From Bradyrhizobium sp. CCGB12 (GTDB lineage: Bacteria > Pseudomonadota > Alphaproteobacteria > Rhizobiales > Xanthobacteraceae), in assembly GCF_024199845.1 (NCBI RefSeq), contig NZ_JANADO010000001.1, positions 7,068,001-7,132,000 of the forward strand: 64,000 nucleotides of DNA. The letters are read 5' to 3'. The number at the start of each line of letters is the position of its first letter. Position 1 is the stretch's first letter. Of this stretch, positions 54,545 to 62,264 are shown in pieces. Both the position numbers and the translations under genes were made by a program. The notes beneath the pieces were generated by a model. That model did not search any database. It was not told the DNA's origin and worked only from the letters and a program-made list of their open reading frames with translations.

Positions 54545-55291
54545 ATGATGGAACTTACTCGCGCAGGAAGACGGGAGACAGCCTTGGAAACGATGGTGCG
54601 CCCAGCCAACGGTTTCCTGTCTGCGCTGTCGGCGGACGATTATGAATTGATCCGCCCGCACCTGCGCACGGTCGATCTGCCCCATGACGCGGTGCTGGTC
54701 GAGGCCGGCGAGACGCTCAAGCGCGCCTACTTTCCCCACCGCGGCGTCATCTCTCTGGTGGTGAATATCGCCAAGGGCGAGCATGTACAGGTCGCGATGA
54801 TCGGCCGCGACAGTCTGCTCGGGACGCTCTCGATCATGGGCGACGCATGTGCGCTGAACACGGCCGTCGTGCTGGTTTCCGGGGTCGCGTCCGTGATGGA
54901 TCTCGATCGGCTGCGCGGCGCTGCCGACGAGAGCAGCAGCTTGCGGGCCTCGCTCACGCGCCACGGCCTGGCGGTCTATGCGCAGGTCCAGCAGACCGCG
55001 GGCTGCAACGCCGCCCATCCGGTGGAGTCGCGGCTGTCGCGCTGCCTGCTGCACACCCATGACCTCAGCGGCGACTACCGGCTGCTGCTGACCCAGGAGG
55101 CTATGGCACAGATGATCGGGGCGCGGCGCAACAGCGTGTCGCTGGTCGCCAACACCTTGCAGCAGGCCAATTTCATCCACTACAGCCGCGGACACATCCA
55201 GATCATCAACCTGGACGGGCTGCGCCAGACCGCGTGCGAATGCTACGCCACCGTGAAGGCGCAGTATGACCGGCTGCTCGGCCAGCGCTGA
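54545..55291 (+). CDS. Crp/Fnr-family transcriptional regulator
   Basis: A 248-residue regulator. The N-terminal cyclic-nucleotide-binding-like barrel includes EAGETLKRAYFPHRGVISLV and VAMIGRDSLLGTLS. The C-terminal winged helix has LTQEAMAQMIGARRNSVSLVANTLQQANFI and YSRGHIQIINLDGLRQTACECY. It lacks the N-terminal cysteines of Fnr, so is not an iron-sulphur sensor. The start is uncertain: ATG 54545 or 54548 (GGGAAG upstream) or ATG 54593. Confidence 0.9.
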   Translation: MMELTRAGRRETALETMVRPANGFLSALSADDYELIRPHLRTVDLPHDAVLVEAGETLKRAYFPHRGVISLVVNIAKGEHVQVAMIGRDSLLGTLSIMGDACALNTAVVLVSGVASVMDLDRLRGAADESSSLRASLTRHGLAVYAQVQQTAGCNAAHPVESRLSRCLLHTHDLSGDYRLLLTQEAMAQMIGARRNSVSLVANTLQQANFIHYSRGHIQIINLDGLRQTACECYATVKAQYDRLLGQR

Positions 55292-55441
55292 CCGTACGCG
55301 TGGTAAACCTGCGGCTAACGCCGGCCCCTAAACACGAGCCGTCCTGCTTCCGGAACTGAAATCTGGATGCCGTAGACACGGCGTGCCTCGCACCGATATC
55401 GGCCCGCGCGGCATCGAACCGTGATCGAGGCAGGCAGAGCC

Positions 55442-55792
55442 ATGTTTGAAGTGACCGTCGCACCCGCGCGCGACCCGAACGCTTACGCGGCGCTGGTGCG
55501 CGAGATCGGCGAGGACGGGGCCTGCGAGGTCCGCGCCGTGTTCTGGAGCGAGACCTGCGCGCGCCTGCAATTGTTCCGCACGCTTCCGCGCGAGCAGCAC
55601 CACGCCAGGATCGTGCGCGAGGCGCATTCGCTGAAGAGCGCGGCCGGCACGTTCGGCTATGTCAGGCTCGCAGCGCTGGCGCTGCGGCTGGAGACGTCCA
55701 CGGAGCGGCTCGGCGAGGCCGAATTCCATGATCTCCTGGACCTGATGGATGCCGCCTACGCCGCCGCGCGCGCGCAGGAGTCGCGAGACTAG
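55442..55792 (+). CDS. HPt domain phosphotransfer protein
   Basis: A 116-residue four-helix protein with the phosphoacceptor His62 in REAHSLKSAAGTFGYVRLAA, the classic HPt signature (H-x-x-K-x-x-x-x-x-x-G). It has no kinase domain, so it relays phosphate between a hybrid kinase receiver and a response regulator. Candidates here are the hybrid kinase at 42.3 kb and the stand-alone receivers (inference). A GTG at 55421 is an alternative start. Confidence 0.9.
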   Translation: MFEVTVAPARDPNAYAALVREIGEDGACEVRAVFWSETCARLQLFRTLPREQHHARIVREAHSLKSAAGTFGYVRLAALALRLETSTERLGEAEFHDLLDLMDAAYAAARAQESRD

Positions 55793-55811
55793 CGAAATGC
55801 GCGAAATTCCG

Positions 55812-55825
55812 CCGTACTTCTACGG
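55812..55825. promoter_or_regulatory. Inverted repeat CCGTA-N4-TACGG, site 2
   Basis: CCGTACTTCTACGG, ending 64 bases before the ATG of the 82-residue gene. It is followed by the AT-rich TTTTCATATAAGG, a plausible -10 region. Confidence 0.65.
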
Positions 55826-55889
55826 TTTGGGATTTTCATATAAGGCTAATCATAGCTGGCGATAGTCGCGGGAAACCAGGAGGGTTTCC

Positions 55890-56138
55890 ATGTTCACCTA
55901 CGAGACTGCGGACCAGAAGGAAGTCCGTCGCTTCCGCATCGCTCAGTTCAACGGCCGGATGGCGACGGTGAAGTCTGGCGAGTCGACGGTGACTGGCTTC
56001 GTGCGCTCGGTGCTCGAACAGGAAGCGAGCATGCCTCCCCGCTGGACCATCACGATCATCCCGAACGCGCCGAAGGAAGAGATCAAGCCGCTGCGGCCCA
56101 CATCGCGCGCGCGCCCCTTTGCCGAAGACTATTTCTGA
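55890..56138 (+). CDS. Small hypothetical protein
   Basis: An 82-residue protein with a strong start (AGGAGGG seven bases before ATG 55890). Residues 15-60 look like a short beta-rich domain (RRFRIAQFNGRMATVKSGES, PRWTITIIPNAP). Family unknown to me. It has the CCGTA-N4-TACGG repeat in its promoter region and lies convergent to the LuxR-type gene. Confidence 0.75.
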   Translation: MFTYETADQKEVRRFRIAQFNGRMATVKSGESTVTGFVRSVLEQEASMPPRWTITIIPNAPKEEIKPLRPTSRARPFAEDYF

Positions 56139-56196
56139 GCCCGATCGGCTTTCTGCCGGGCCGCACCGCCGGCCGGGCGCAATGCAATCATCAATC

Positions 56197-56820
56197 TCAG
56201 TCGATCGAGTGCAGCAGCGCGGCGCGGACGAGGTCCGCGGTGTTGCGCGCACCGAGCTTGCGCATCGCCTCGGCGCGGTGACTTTCGAACGTGCGCGGAC
56301 TGATCTGCATCCGAAGCGCGCCCTGCTTGTTCGAATAACCTTCGCTGATCAACCTCAGCACCTCGCGCTCGCGCTTGGTCAGCCGCTTCTGGCCAGGCAG
56401 GCCAAGCAGTTCGGCGCTGGGCACGCGCTGCGGCTGCGGCACGCGGGCGGACCGCACTTCGGCGTTCTCGATGCCGGACGGGATCGGCGGGCTGCCCTTG
56501 TGAGGACCGGCAAGCTGCTTGACCAGGCCGCAGACGCGCTCGGTCTGCGCCAGCGCGTTCTCCACCACGCGCTGCAAATAGGCGCGGTCGGCGGTGACGG
56601 GCGCGAGCTGATCGCTGTGATGCTTGATCTCGCCCATGTAGAGCAGGAGCGCAGTCAGGGGGCCGTTGAGCTCGCGGGCAATGGCGGCGGCCATTTCGTC
56701 GGCAGCTTTGGCGCGGGCGGCGTTCAGGCGGACGAAATCGAGCTCTTCAGCTGGAGCAGCGCTGGTTTCGTACCATTCCGACGGCCGCGAATCGATGGCC
56801 GTATCATTCTGTGACCCCAT
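56197..56820 (-). CDS. LuxR-type HTH protein with a phosphohistidine-less kinase dimerisation domain
   Basis: A 207-residue protein. Residues about 33-110 resemble the DHp domain of FixL-type kinases: the usual H-E-L-N-x-P-L-T appears as ARELNGPLTALLLYM with Arg49 in place of the phosphorylated His, and the second helix is present (YLQRVVENALAQTERVCGLV). No ATPase domain follows. The C-terminal LuxR domain is LTKREREVLRLISEGYSNKQ ... ISPRTFESHRAEAMRKLGAR, close to the FixJ-like gene at 46.1 kb. It may dimerise with a kinase or with itself and bind DNA without phosphorylation (inference). Confidence 0.85.
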   Translation of the reverse strand: MGSQNDTAIDSRPSEWYETSAAPAEELDFVRLNAARAKAADEMAAAIARELNGPLTALLLYMGEIKHHSDQLAPVTADRAYLQRVVENALAQTERVCGLVKQLAGPHKGSPPIPSGIENAEVRSARVPQPQRVPSAELLGLPGQKRLTKREREVLRLISEGYSNKQGALRMQISPRTFESHRAEAMRKLGARNTADLVRAALLHSID

Positions 56821-56868
56821 GTCACTCGTTTAGCGGAACCGGGTCCCGTCTGTGGTTAACTTTTTGCT

Positions 56869-56882
56869 CCGTAAGACTACGG
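56869..56882. promoter_or_regulatory. Inverted repeat CCGTA-N4-TACGG, site 3
   Basis: CCGTAAGACTACGG, 48 bases upstream of the LuxR-type gene start on the minus strand. Confidence 0.65.
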
Positions 56883-56918
56883 TGATTTCGGCAGTTTTAC
56901 GCAAAAATATTGTCACAG

Positions 56919-56931
56919 GCACAATTTGTGC
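56919..56931. promoter_or_regulatory. Palindrome GCACAATTTGTGC
   Basis: A perfect odd palindrome in the 335-base gap between the LuxR-type gene and the 411-codon gene. It may be an operator; no known factor assigned. The rest of the gap, apart from the repeat at 56869, shows nothing recognisable. Confidence 0.4.
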
Positions 56932-57155
56932 TTGCGCGGGTTCCTCTCCGACTACGCCAGGGTTGAGATTTCGCTCCGTTCTTGGGCGAACGGACGGGAA
57001 ACCCCTTAACCCGCCGCCTCGCCTCGCTGCCCATCCCCCGGGTTTTACGGATTAATTAACGGCGACTTGCTTCTCTTGGGAGGTTGAGAGCGCGCAAATG
57101 CCTCCACGCATTGGGCCCGCACGCCTGCGGGAAACGCTGCGAAAGATTGCGTGCC

Positions 57156-58319
57156 ATGAACGAGATCAATCGGCTGTCGGAATTCCTGCAGAGGCTGACG
57201 CCACTGTCGCGCAGCTGTCTGCTCAGTGAGCTGGAACGGCTCGAGCTGTGCGGCATCGACATGCCGGGCTCGGCCGACATCCAGTCCCGCCTGCGCGCCG
57301 AATTTCGTAAGGACGGATCGACCCAGGCGCGCGCCACCAGCCCCTCGCGCTATTTCTTCGCGCCGCTCGAGCTGCTCCTGATCGACGGTGCGCCCGAGCA
57401 TGCCAATATGGGAAGGATCTCGCGCAACACCCTCACCCCGATCTGGGAGTGGATCTGTCGCGACCTGCTGCCGACCATGGCGCGCGACTACATCAAGGCG
57501 ATCAACGACCAGGTCGCCGCCAACAACCCGAAGGAAGTGCTGAAGACCGCCTCGACCTTCCAAATCAAGGTCGTCAAGGTCCTCGAGAACACCCTCGCCT
57601 CGTCCGAGAGCGCCGAGCTCGCACGCGGCAAGCTCGCGCAGTACACGGCCTCACGCAGCGCCTTCGACGATGTGAGGAAGATGCAGCAAGTGCTGCGCGC
57701 GGGCGACGCATTGCCGAAGTTCAACGAAAAATTGCCCGAGAAGATCGCCAAATTCGACGACGGCCAGGTCGCCCAGATCACCGCGCAACTCGACGCCTTG
57801 AAGAAGACCCATCCCGAGGCGCTGCCCTTCGCGCTGGCGCTGGTGGCAAGGCGGCTGAAGACGTCCTGGCAATTGGTGCGCCTCGCCACCAAGCCCGCCG
57901 CGAGCAAGAGCGCAGCCGACATCGCCGCCGCGCCCTATGCCTGCGTCGTTCCCATGGTGCTCGACCGGCTCGACGACAAGCGCCTCGCGCTTCGCGTGGC
58001 GCTCCGGCACAACCGCGTGCTGGTTGCCCGCGACCTGCTCGCCGAGATCTACGACACTGAATATGCGCTGAAGGTCCGCATCGACGACCTCGAGCATTGC
58101 GAATGGGGCATCCGCCTCCAGCAATTGATGGACGCGATCGCGGCGCTGGTGTCCGCCGAAGTCAGTCGCTTCCCTTCCAATGTCGGACACATCCTCGGCT
58201 CACGCCGGCTGCGCAGCTACGATACCCTCGGCGGCAAGCTGTCCTATCTGGCCTGGAAGGGACGCGACGCCGTGCAGGACGGCGCGGCCGCGTTTCGCAA
58301 ATTGATCGGACAGACCTGA
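57156..58319 (+). CDS. Hypothetical helical protein
   Basis: A 387-residue soluble protein, predominantly helical, starting at ATG 57156 (an open frame extends 72 bases upstream). Recognisable conserved-looking segments are TLTPIWEWICRDLLPTMARD, NPKEVLKTASTFQIKVVKVL and VVPMVLDRLDDKRLALRVAL. No membrane helix or known catalytic motif. Family unknown to me. Confidence 0.75.
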   Translation: MNEINRLSEFLQRLTPLSRSCLLSELERLELCGIDMPGSADIQSRLRAEFRKDGSTQARATSPSRYFFAPLELLLIDGAPEHANMGRISRNTLTPIWEWICRDLLPTMARDYIKAINDQVAANNPKEVLKTASTFQIKVVKVLENTLASSESAELARGKLAQYTASRSAFDDVRKMQQVLRAGDALPKFNEKLPEKIAKFDDGQVAQITAQLDALKKTHPEALPFALALVARRLKTSWQLVRLATKPAASKSAADIAAAPYACVVPMVLDRLDDKRLALRVALRHNRVLVARDLLAEIYDTEYALKVRIDDLEHCEWGIRLQQLMDAIAALVSAEVSRFPSNVGHILGSRRLRSYDTLGGKLSYLAWKGRDAVQDGAAAFRKLIGQT

Positions 58320-58496
58320 TAGCGCGCAACCATCAAAGCTAATGCGCGCGCGGCAGGCACAGGAAGCGATCGAGAAATCGCCCCGACAGCACGAATCTGA
58401 ACCACCAATATATCATTCGCCGCGTCGTCATTGCTGCAATCCTTGACAGCCCACCACCGGCTGTGCGGAGCAATAGCGCAGCCGCAGCAATGCGCA

Positions 58497-58512
58497 TGTG
58501 ATCTACTTCACA
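58497..58512. promoter_or_regulatory. Crp-type site TGTGA-N6-TCACA
   Basis: TGTGATCTACTTCACA has both perfect half-sites of the E. coli CRP consensus with the correct spacing. It lies about 150 bases upstream of the secreted-protein gene at 58661. The surrounding 341-base gap (58320-58660) holds no convincing gene. Confidence 0.5.
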
Positions 58513-58660
58513 TTCGTGCCGCCAGGCGCAGACGCATTGTCGCAGAACTGTCACGAGCGAAGGCGAAACTTGCGCGCATCGCGCGAAAATGAGTTCTTCG
58601 ATCGTAGCAGCCGCCCCTATCCTCCGATGCAACGCAACAACAAATCGCAAGGAGGCCATG

Positions 58661-59089
58661 ATGAGCTCGAACCGACGAAGAGTGACGATGGTGACGTTGC
58701 TCGCGAGCGCGCTCGCGCTCACGTCGACGACGATGGCACAGACGACGTCGCCGCCGCAGAGCAATGCTGCGCCGACCGCCGACAACGCGGTGCTGCTGAC
58801 CGTCTTCTTCAAGCATGATCAGTCCCGGCCGCTGCACGAGCTCAACGCACAGCTCGAGAAGCAGGGCTTCTACAAAGCGTTTCCGCCACCCGGCATCGAG
58901 GTCGTGAGCTGGTATGTGATGATGGGAATCGGCCAGGTGATCACGCTGCGCCTGCCAGCCTCGCGGCTGCGCGAGGTGAACCGCGTCATCGAGGACACGG
59001 CGTGGGGTTCTTATCGCACCGAATTCTATCCGACCTACGACTACAAGGCGGTCGGCATGGCGCAACACGAAAAAGCCGCCGGAAATTAA
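58661..59089 (+). CDS. Small secreted hypothetical protein
   Basis: A 142-residue protein with AAGGAGG five bases before ATG 58661 (another ATG sits at 58658, too close to that site). A signal peptide (VTMVTLLASALALTSTTMAQ) precedes a ferredoxin-like alpha/beta domain: VLLTVFFKHDQSRPLHELNA and VVSWYVMMGIGQVITLRLPA. Domains of this size and pattern occur in dimeric alpha+beta barrel proteins; the family is not certain. Confidence 0.72.
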   Translation: MSSNRRRVTMVTLLASALALTSTTMAQTTSPPQSNAAPTADNAVLLTVFFKHDQSRPLHELNAQLEKQGFYKAFPPPGIEVVSWYVMMGIGQVITLRLPASRLREVNRVIEDTAWGSYRTEFYPTYDYKAVGMAQHEKAAGN

Positions 59090-59380
59090 CTCCCCGACAG
59101 CCCCATCATCGCACTGCAGAACCGCTCCGCTGCATCGCTCGAGCCCGTCCGCCGACAAGCCGAGCAGCCGTCGATGGCGCGAGCGAAATTTCGCATGCGC
59201 TGGCTGTCGTTGCGTGTGCGGTGCCCGAGTATGCGGATATTTTTCGAAAAGACTGTCGACAAATTAGCTCAAATTGCAGGGCTTAACGTTACTCAAATAA
59301 TTCAAGAACGATGTGAAGCTCTCCTTATTTGAACCCACGCTCGCCGTTTAAGAAACCGTCACGGAACGGGAGTGGTGTTG

Positions 59381-60595
59381 ATGAACGATGGGATTGTTGA
59401 GCTCGTCGGACGAAGGCCTGTGACCTTCGGACGACGAAAGGTGACGCCGCGCGCCTGCGTGGCCGACAGCAAGCGGCACTTGCGCGCCTTCCTCAGCGAG
59501 GTGCTCGAGGATCTTGGCTTCGTCACCTGCGAATGCGCCAGCGCCGACGAACTGCAGACCGTGCTCGCCACCGAATTGCCGGACCTGATCCTGCTCGGCG
59601 TCGCCACCGACGGCATCGAGCCGGGGAGATTCCTGGAGATATTGGTGCGCGAGGCATTTGCCGGGAAAGTCCTGGCGGTCGGTGCCCGCGAATCGATCAT
59701 CGTCAGGGCGGTGCGGCAGGTCGGCGAGGAATATGGCCTCGCGATGCTGCCGCCGCTGACCACGCCCTTTGCCGCGGAGACGCTGCGCGAGCGTATCGCG
59801 ATGCTGCTGCCGGAGGAGCCGGCGCCGAGCCCGGCCGTGCATGTCGGCGAAGCCCTGCATGCCGGCTGGCTGGAGCTCTGGTACCAGCCCAGGATCGACG
59901 CCCGCACGCTGGTCCGCAGCGGCGCCGAGGCGCTGGTGCGCATGCGCCATCCGACCTGGGGCGTCGTGCCGCCGGCTTATTTCATCCCCGAGGAGCACGA
60001 TCCGCATCTGCGTGACCTCTCGGAATTCGTGATCGAGCGCGCCATGCAGGACTGGCACTATCTGCTGGAGCAGCAGAGCCCGGTCGATCTCTCGATCAAC
60101 CTGCCGGCGTCCTATCTGAAGGAGCCGCAGGCGGTGCGCGATCTCTGTCGCCGCGTGCCGACGCATCCGGCCTTCGGCGGATTGACGATCGAGATCAACA
60201 GCGAAGAGGCGACCCGCGATCTCGACCACCTGACCGAGATCGCGCGCGAGGTGGGCCTGCACAATATCGGCTTGGCGGTCGACAATCTCGGCGCCGACTG
60301 GCCGGCGCTGATGGGCCTGGACAAGATTCCCTTCGTCAAGCTGAAAGCCGACCGGCACTTCGTGACCGGCAGCGGCAGTGACCGGCTGAAGCGCACGGTG
60401 TGTCGTCACATCGTCGAACTCGCGCAGGGCTACGGCGCGTGCGCGGTCGCCGAGGGCGTCGAGAGCCGCGCCGACCTCGTCGCCGCGAACGAGCTCGGCT
60501 TCGATCTCGTGCAGGGCTTTCTGTTCGGCAAGCCGATGCCGCTGAAGAAATTTGCAAGGAGCACGCTGACAAGGACCGTGATGGGGGGAGAGTGA
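59381..60595 (+). CDS. Degenerate receiver-EAL domain protein
   Basis: A 404-residue protein (ATG 59381 after GGGAG; GTG 59372 possible). The receiver-like N-terminus (ACVADSKRHLRAFLSEVLED) lacks the phosphoacceptor: the expected Asp position reads LILLGVA. The EAL domain keeps GAEALVRMRHP, the Asn in SINLPASYL, the Glu in LTIEINSEE, Lys in VKLKADR and AEGVES, but loop 6, normally DDFGTGYSS, is DNLGADWPA with the second metal Asp replaced. Phosphodiesterase activity is therefore doubtful; it may be a c-di-GMP receptor. Confidence 0.87.
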   Translation: MNDGIVELVGRRPVTFGRRKVTPRACVADSKRHLRAFLSEVLEDLGFVTCECASADELQTVLATELPDLILLGVATDGIEPGRFLEILVREAFAGKVLAVGARESIIVRAVRQVGEEYGLAMLPPLTTPFAAETLRERIAMLLPEEPAPSPAVHVGEALHAGWLELWYQPRIDARTLVRSGAEALVRMRHPTWGVVPPAYFIPEEHDPHLRDLSEFVIERAMQDWHYLLEQQSPVDLSINLPASYLKEPQAVRDLCRRVPTHPAFGGLTIEINSEEATRDLDHLTEIAREVGLHNIGLAVDNLGADWPALMGLDKIPFVKLKADRHFVTGSGSDRLKRTVCRHIVELAQGYGACAVAEGVESRADLVAANELGFDLVQGFLFGKPMPLKKFARSTLTRTVMGGE

Positions 60596-60604
60596 CCTAC
60601 TCCC

Positions 60605-60662
60605 CTCAGGCGAACCGCCGCGCGCAGACGCACACGACCAGGAGCGCGGTCGTGGCGATCAC
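60605..60662 (-). pseudogene. Remnant of an EamA transporter gene (3' tail)
   Basis: Read on the minus strand, these bases encode VIATTALLVVCVCARRFA and a stop, the same tail as the intact EamA gene (MIAATALVVVCVFFARRFA). About 50 of 58 bases agree with 61362-61422, with a three-base gap. Nothing further of the gene remains. Confidence 0.75.
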
Positions 60663-60684
60663 CTCGCAAGCAAGGACAGCTCTG

Positions 60685-60969
60685 CTAGCGGCAGACCCAG
60701 ACGCCATTGACCAGCACGCGGGCGCAGGTTGGCGCCGCTATGGCGGCTCCTGCGGCTGCTGCACCGACGGCCGCTCCGCCGACGACGGCACGGCGCGTCG
60801 TTCGACGCGCAACGCCAGCGACACTTGCCGGAGTCGCTGGTCGCCCTACGCGAGCCTCTGCGCTCTGAATGGTGAATGAAAAACCGCCTTCTTCTGACGG
60901 CTGCACCGAGCCCATGGCTGCGCAGGCAACGACTGCGCCGGCCAGCCACAACCTGGTTGTGTTTCGCAT
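60685..60969 (-). CDS. Small secreted hypothetical protein
   Basis: A 94-residue protein with a signal peptide (RLWLAGAVVACAAMGSVQ), an Ala/Gly/Arg-rich middle (RRAVVGGAAVGAAAAGAAIA) and a C-terminal segment PTCARVLVNGVWVCR with a Cys pair. Such short exported Cys-ending proteins are common in Bradyrhizobium-like genomes without a known role. It sits between the two copies of the EamA tail. Confidence 0.6.
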   Translation of the reverse strand: MRNTTRLWLAGAVVACAAMGSVQPSEEGGFSFTIQSAEARVGRPATPASVAGVARRTTRRAVVGGAAVGAAAAGAAIAAPTCARVLVNGVWVCR

Positions 60970-61001
60970 GACGACCTCCCTCGCTTGAGTTTCCGAAAAA
61001 G

Positions 61002-61253
61002 CTACTTCGCGTTCCGATTCTTGCTTGCGCCTTTTAGAGGTGCCGGGCCCGGTGGGTTCGCCAATTCGGCGGCCTGAATACAGGTGAGACGGTCAAACTG
61101 AACTTGCTCAACAACGATGCGCGGATATCTCTCTTCTCTCAATCGAGCGAGGATGCCGGTGGCCGCTCCCCCGCGCACGTGACGGGTGGATATGCGGATG
61201 CTGTTCCCTGCGAATAAGGCCCGCGGCGCACCAACAAGATAAACTCGCCCCAT
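61002..61253 (-). CDS. Possible small protein downstream of a FixK-type box
   Basis: An 83-residue ORF from ATG 61253 (YLVGAPRALFAGNSIRISTR ... QFDRLTCIQAAELANPPG). There is no good ribosome-binding site, and an upstream extension to 61370 is open. The composition is not strongly biased to Arg/Ala, which is mildly in favour of coding. Its main support is the FixK/FNR-type palindrome 28 bases upstream. Function unknown. Confidence 0.35.
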   Translation of the reverse strand: MGRVYLVGAPRALFAGNSIRISTRHVRGGAATGILARLREERYPRIVVEQVQFDRLTCIQAAELANPPGPAPLKGASKNRNAK

Positions 61254-61280
61254 GAAGGGAGGCACAGCGCACCGGAACGG

Positions 61281-61300
61281 GCGTTGATCTAGATCAACGC
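61281..61300. promoter_or_regulatory. FixK/FNR-type box in a perfect 20-bp palindrome
   Basis: The core TTGATCTAGATCAA is an ideal TTGAT-N4-ATCAA site, flanked by GCG/CGC to make a 20-bp perfect palindrome. In rhizobia such sites bind FixK-type regulators under low oxygen. The only gene it could serve on the minus strand is the small ORF at 61002-61253; on the plus strand it faces the 3' end of the EamA gene. Confidence 0.75.
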
Positions 61301-61362
61301 GGTTTGTTGCATCGCAAATGCGCTGACGCGGACGCTGATCAAGCAGGACTGACGCTAGCGGC

Positions 61363-62223
61363 TCAGGCAAACCGTCGCGCGAAGAAGACGCAGACGACCA
61401 CGAGCGCAGTCGCGGCGATCATGCTCCAGGCGACGGGCTCGTGCAGCAGGAAGCCGGCAAGCGCGAGACCGAAGAACGGCTGGAGCTGCTGCAACTGGCC
61501 GACACGCGCGATGCCGCCGATCGCGAGCCCGCGATACCAGAAGATGAAGCCGACGAACATGCTGAACACGGAGACGTAGGCGAGCCCGATCCAGGCGGGC
61601 GCACTGACGCCGCTCCACGTCGATGGCCAGGTCCAGGCCGCAACCGGCACCATCAGCGGCAGCGCGAGCAACAGCGCCCAGGAGATCACCTGCCAACCAC
61701 CGAGGCGGCGCGACAGCGCGGCGCCTTCGGCATAGCCGAGCCCGCACAGGACGATCGCGGCCACCATCAGGAGGTCGCCGGTGAGCGAGGCCGAGCCGCC
61801 GTTCGACAGGGCGAAGCCCGCTACCGTGGCGCTGCCGAGGACGGCGAACAGCCAGAACAACGGCTGCGGCCGCTCGCCGCCGCGCAGCACGGCAAAGATC
61901 GCGGTCGACAGCGGCAACAGGCCGATGAAGACGATCGAACGGGCCGAGGTAATGTGCTGGAGCGCGAGCGCGGTCAGCAAGGGGAAGCCGACCACGACGC
62001 CCAGCGAGACGATGGTCAGCGAGGCGAGATCCTGTCGCTGCGGCCGCGCCTGACGCAGCAGAAAGAGCACGGCCAATCCGATCAGCGCCGCGATGACCGC
62101 GCGCGCGGACGTCAGGAACAGCGCCGAGAAGCCGCCGACCGCCACGCGCGTCGCCGGGAGCGAGCCGCTGAAGATGATGACGCCGAGAAGCCCGTTGCCC
62201 CAGCCGCTGCCCGCAGATTGCAT
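61363..62223 (-). CDS. EamA-family (DMT) transporter
   Basis: A 286-residue membrane protein with ten hydrophobic helices in two EamA repeats (GLLGVIIFSGSLPATRVAVG; VISWALLLALPLMVPVAAWT then GLAYVSVFSMFVGFIFWYRG). Members export amino acids or metabolites. ATG 62223 follows GACGGGAC. It is divergent from a MocR-type regulator across about 40-110 bases, the usual arrangement in which the MocR protein controls the exporter. Confidence 0.92.
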   Translation of the reverse strand: MQSAGSGWGNGLLGVIIFSGSLPATRVAVGGFSALFLTSARAVIAALIGLAVLFLLRQARPQRQDLASLTIVSLGVVVGFPLLTALALQHITSARSIVFIGLLPLSTAIFAVLRGGERPQPLFWLFAVLGSATVAGFALSNGGSASLTGDLLMVAAIVLCGLGYAEGAALSRRLGGWQVISWALLLALPLMVPVAAWTWPSTWSGVSAPAWIGLAYVSVFSMFVGFIFWYRGLAIGGIARVGQLQQLQPFFGLALAGFLLHEPVAWSMIAATALVVVCVFFARRFA

Positions 62224-62264
62224 GTCCGTCCCGTCTTTTGGGTGCTGATCCTCGCGCTTCAGCA

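Noticed and set aside
56836-56860. GGAAC...GTT resembling an EcfG general-stress promoter
   Set aside because: The spacing and the -10 part do not fit the GGAAC-N16/17-CGTT pattern, and the orientation points away from the nearest gene.
58339-58434. Possible 31-codon small protein on the minus strand (MIYWWFRFVLSGRFLDRF)
   Set aside because: Aromatic-rich and suggestive, but no clear ribosome-binding site and no second line of evidence.
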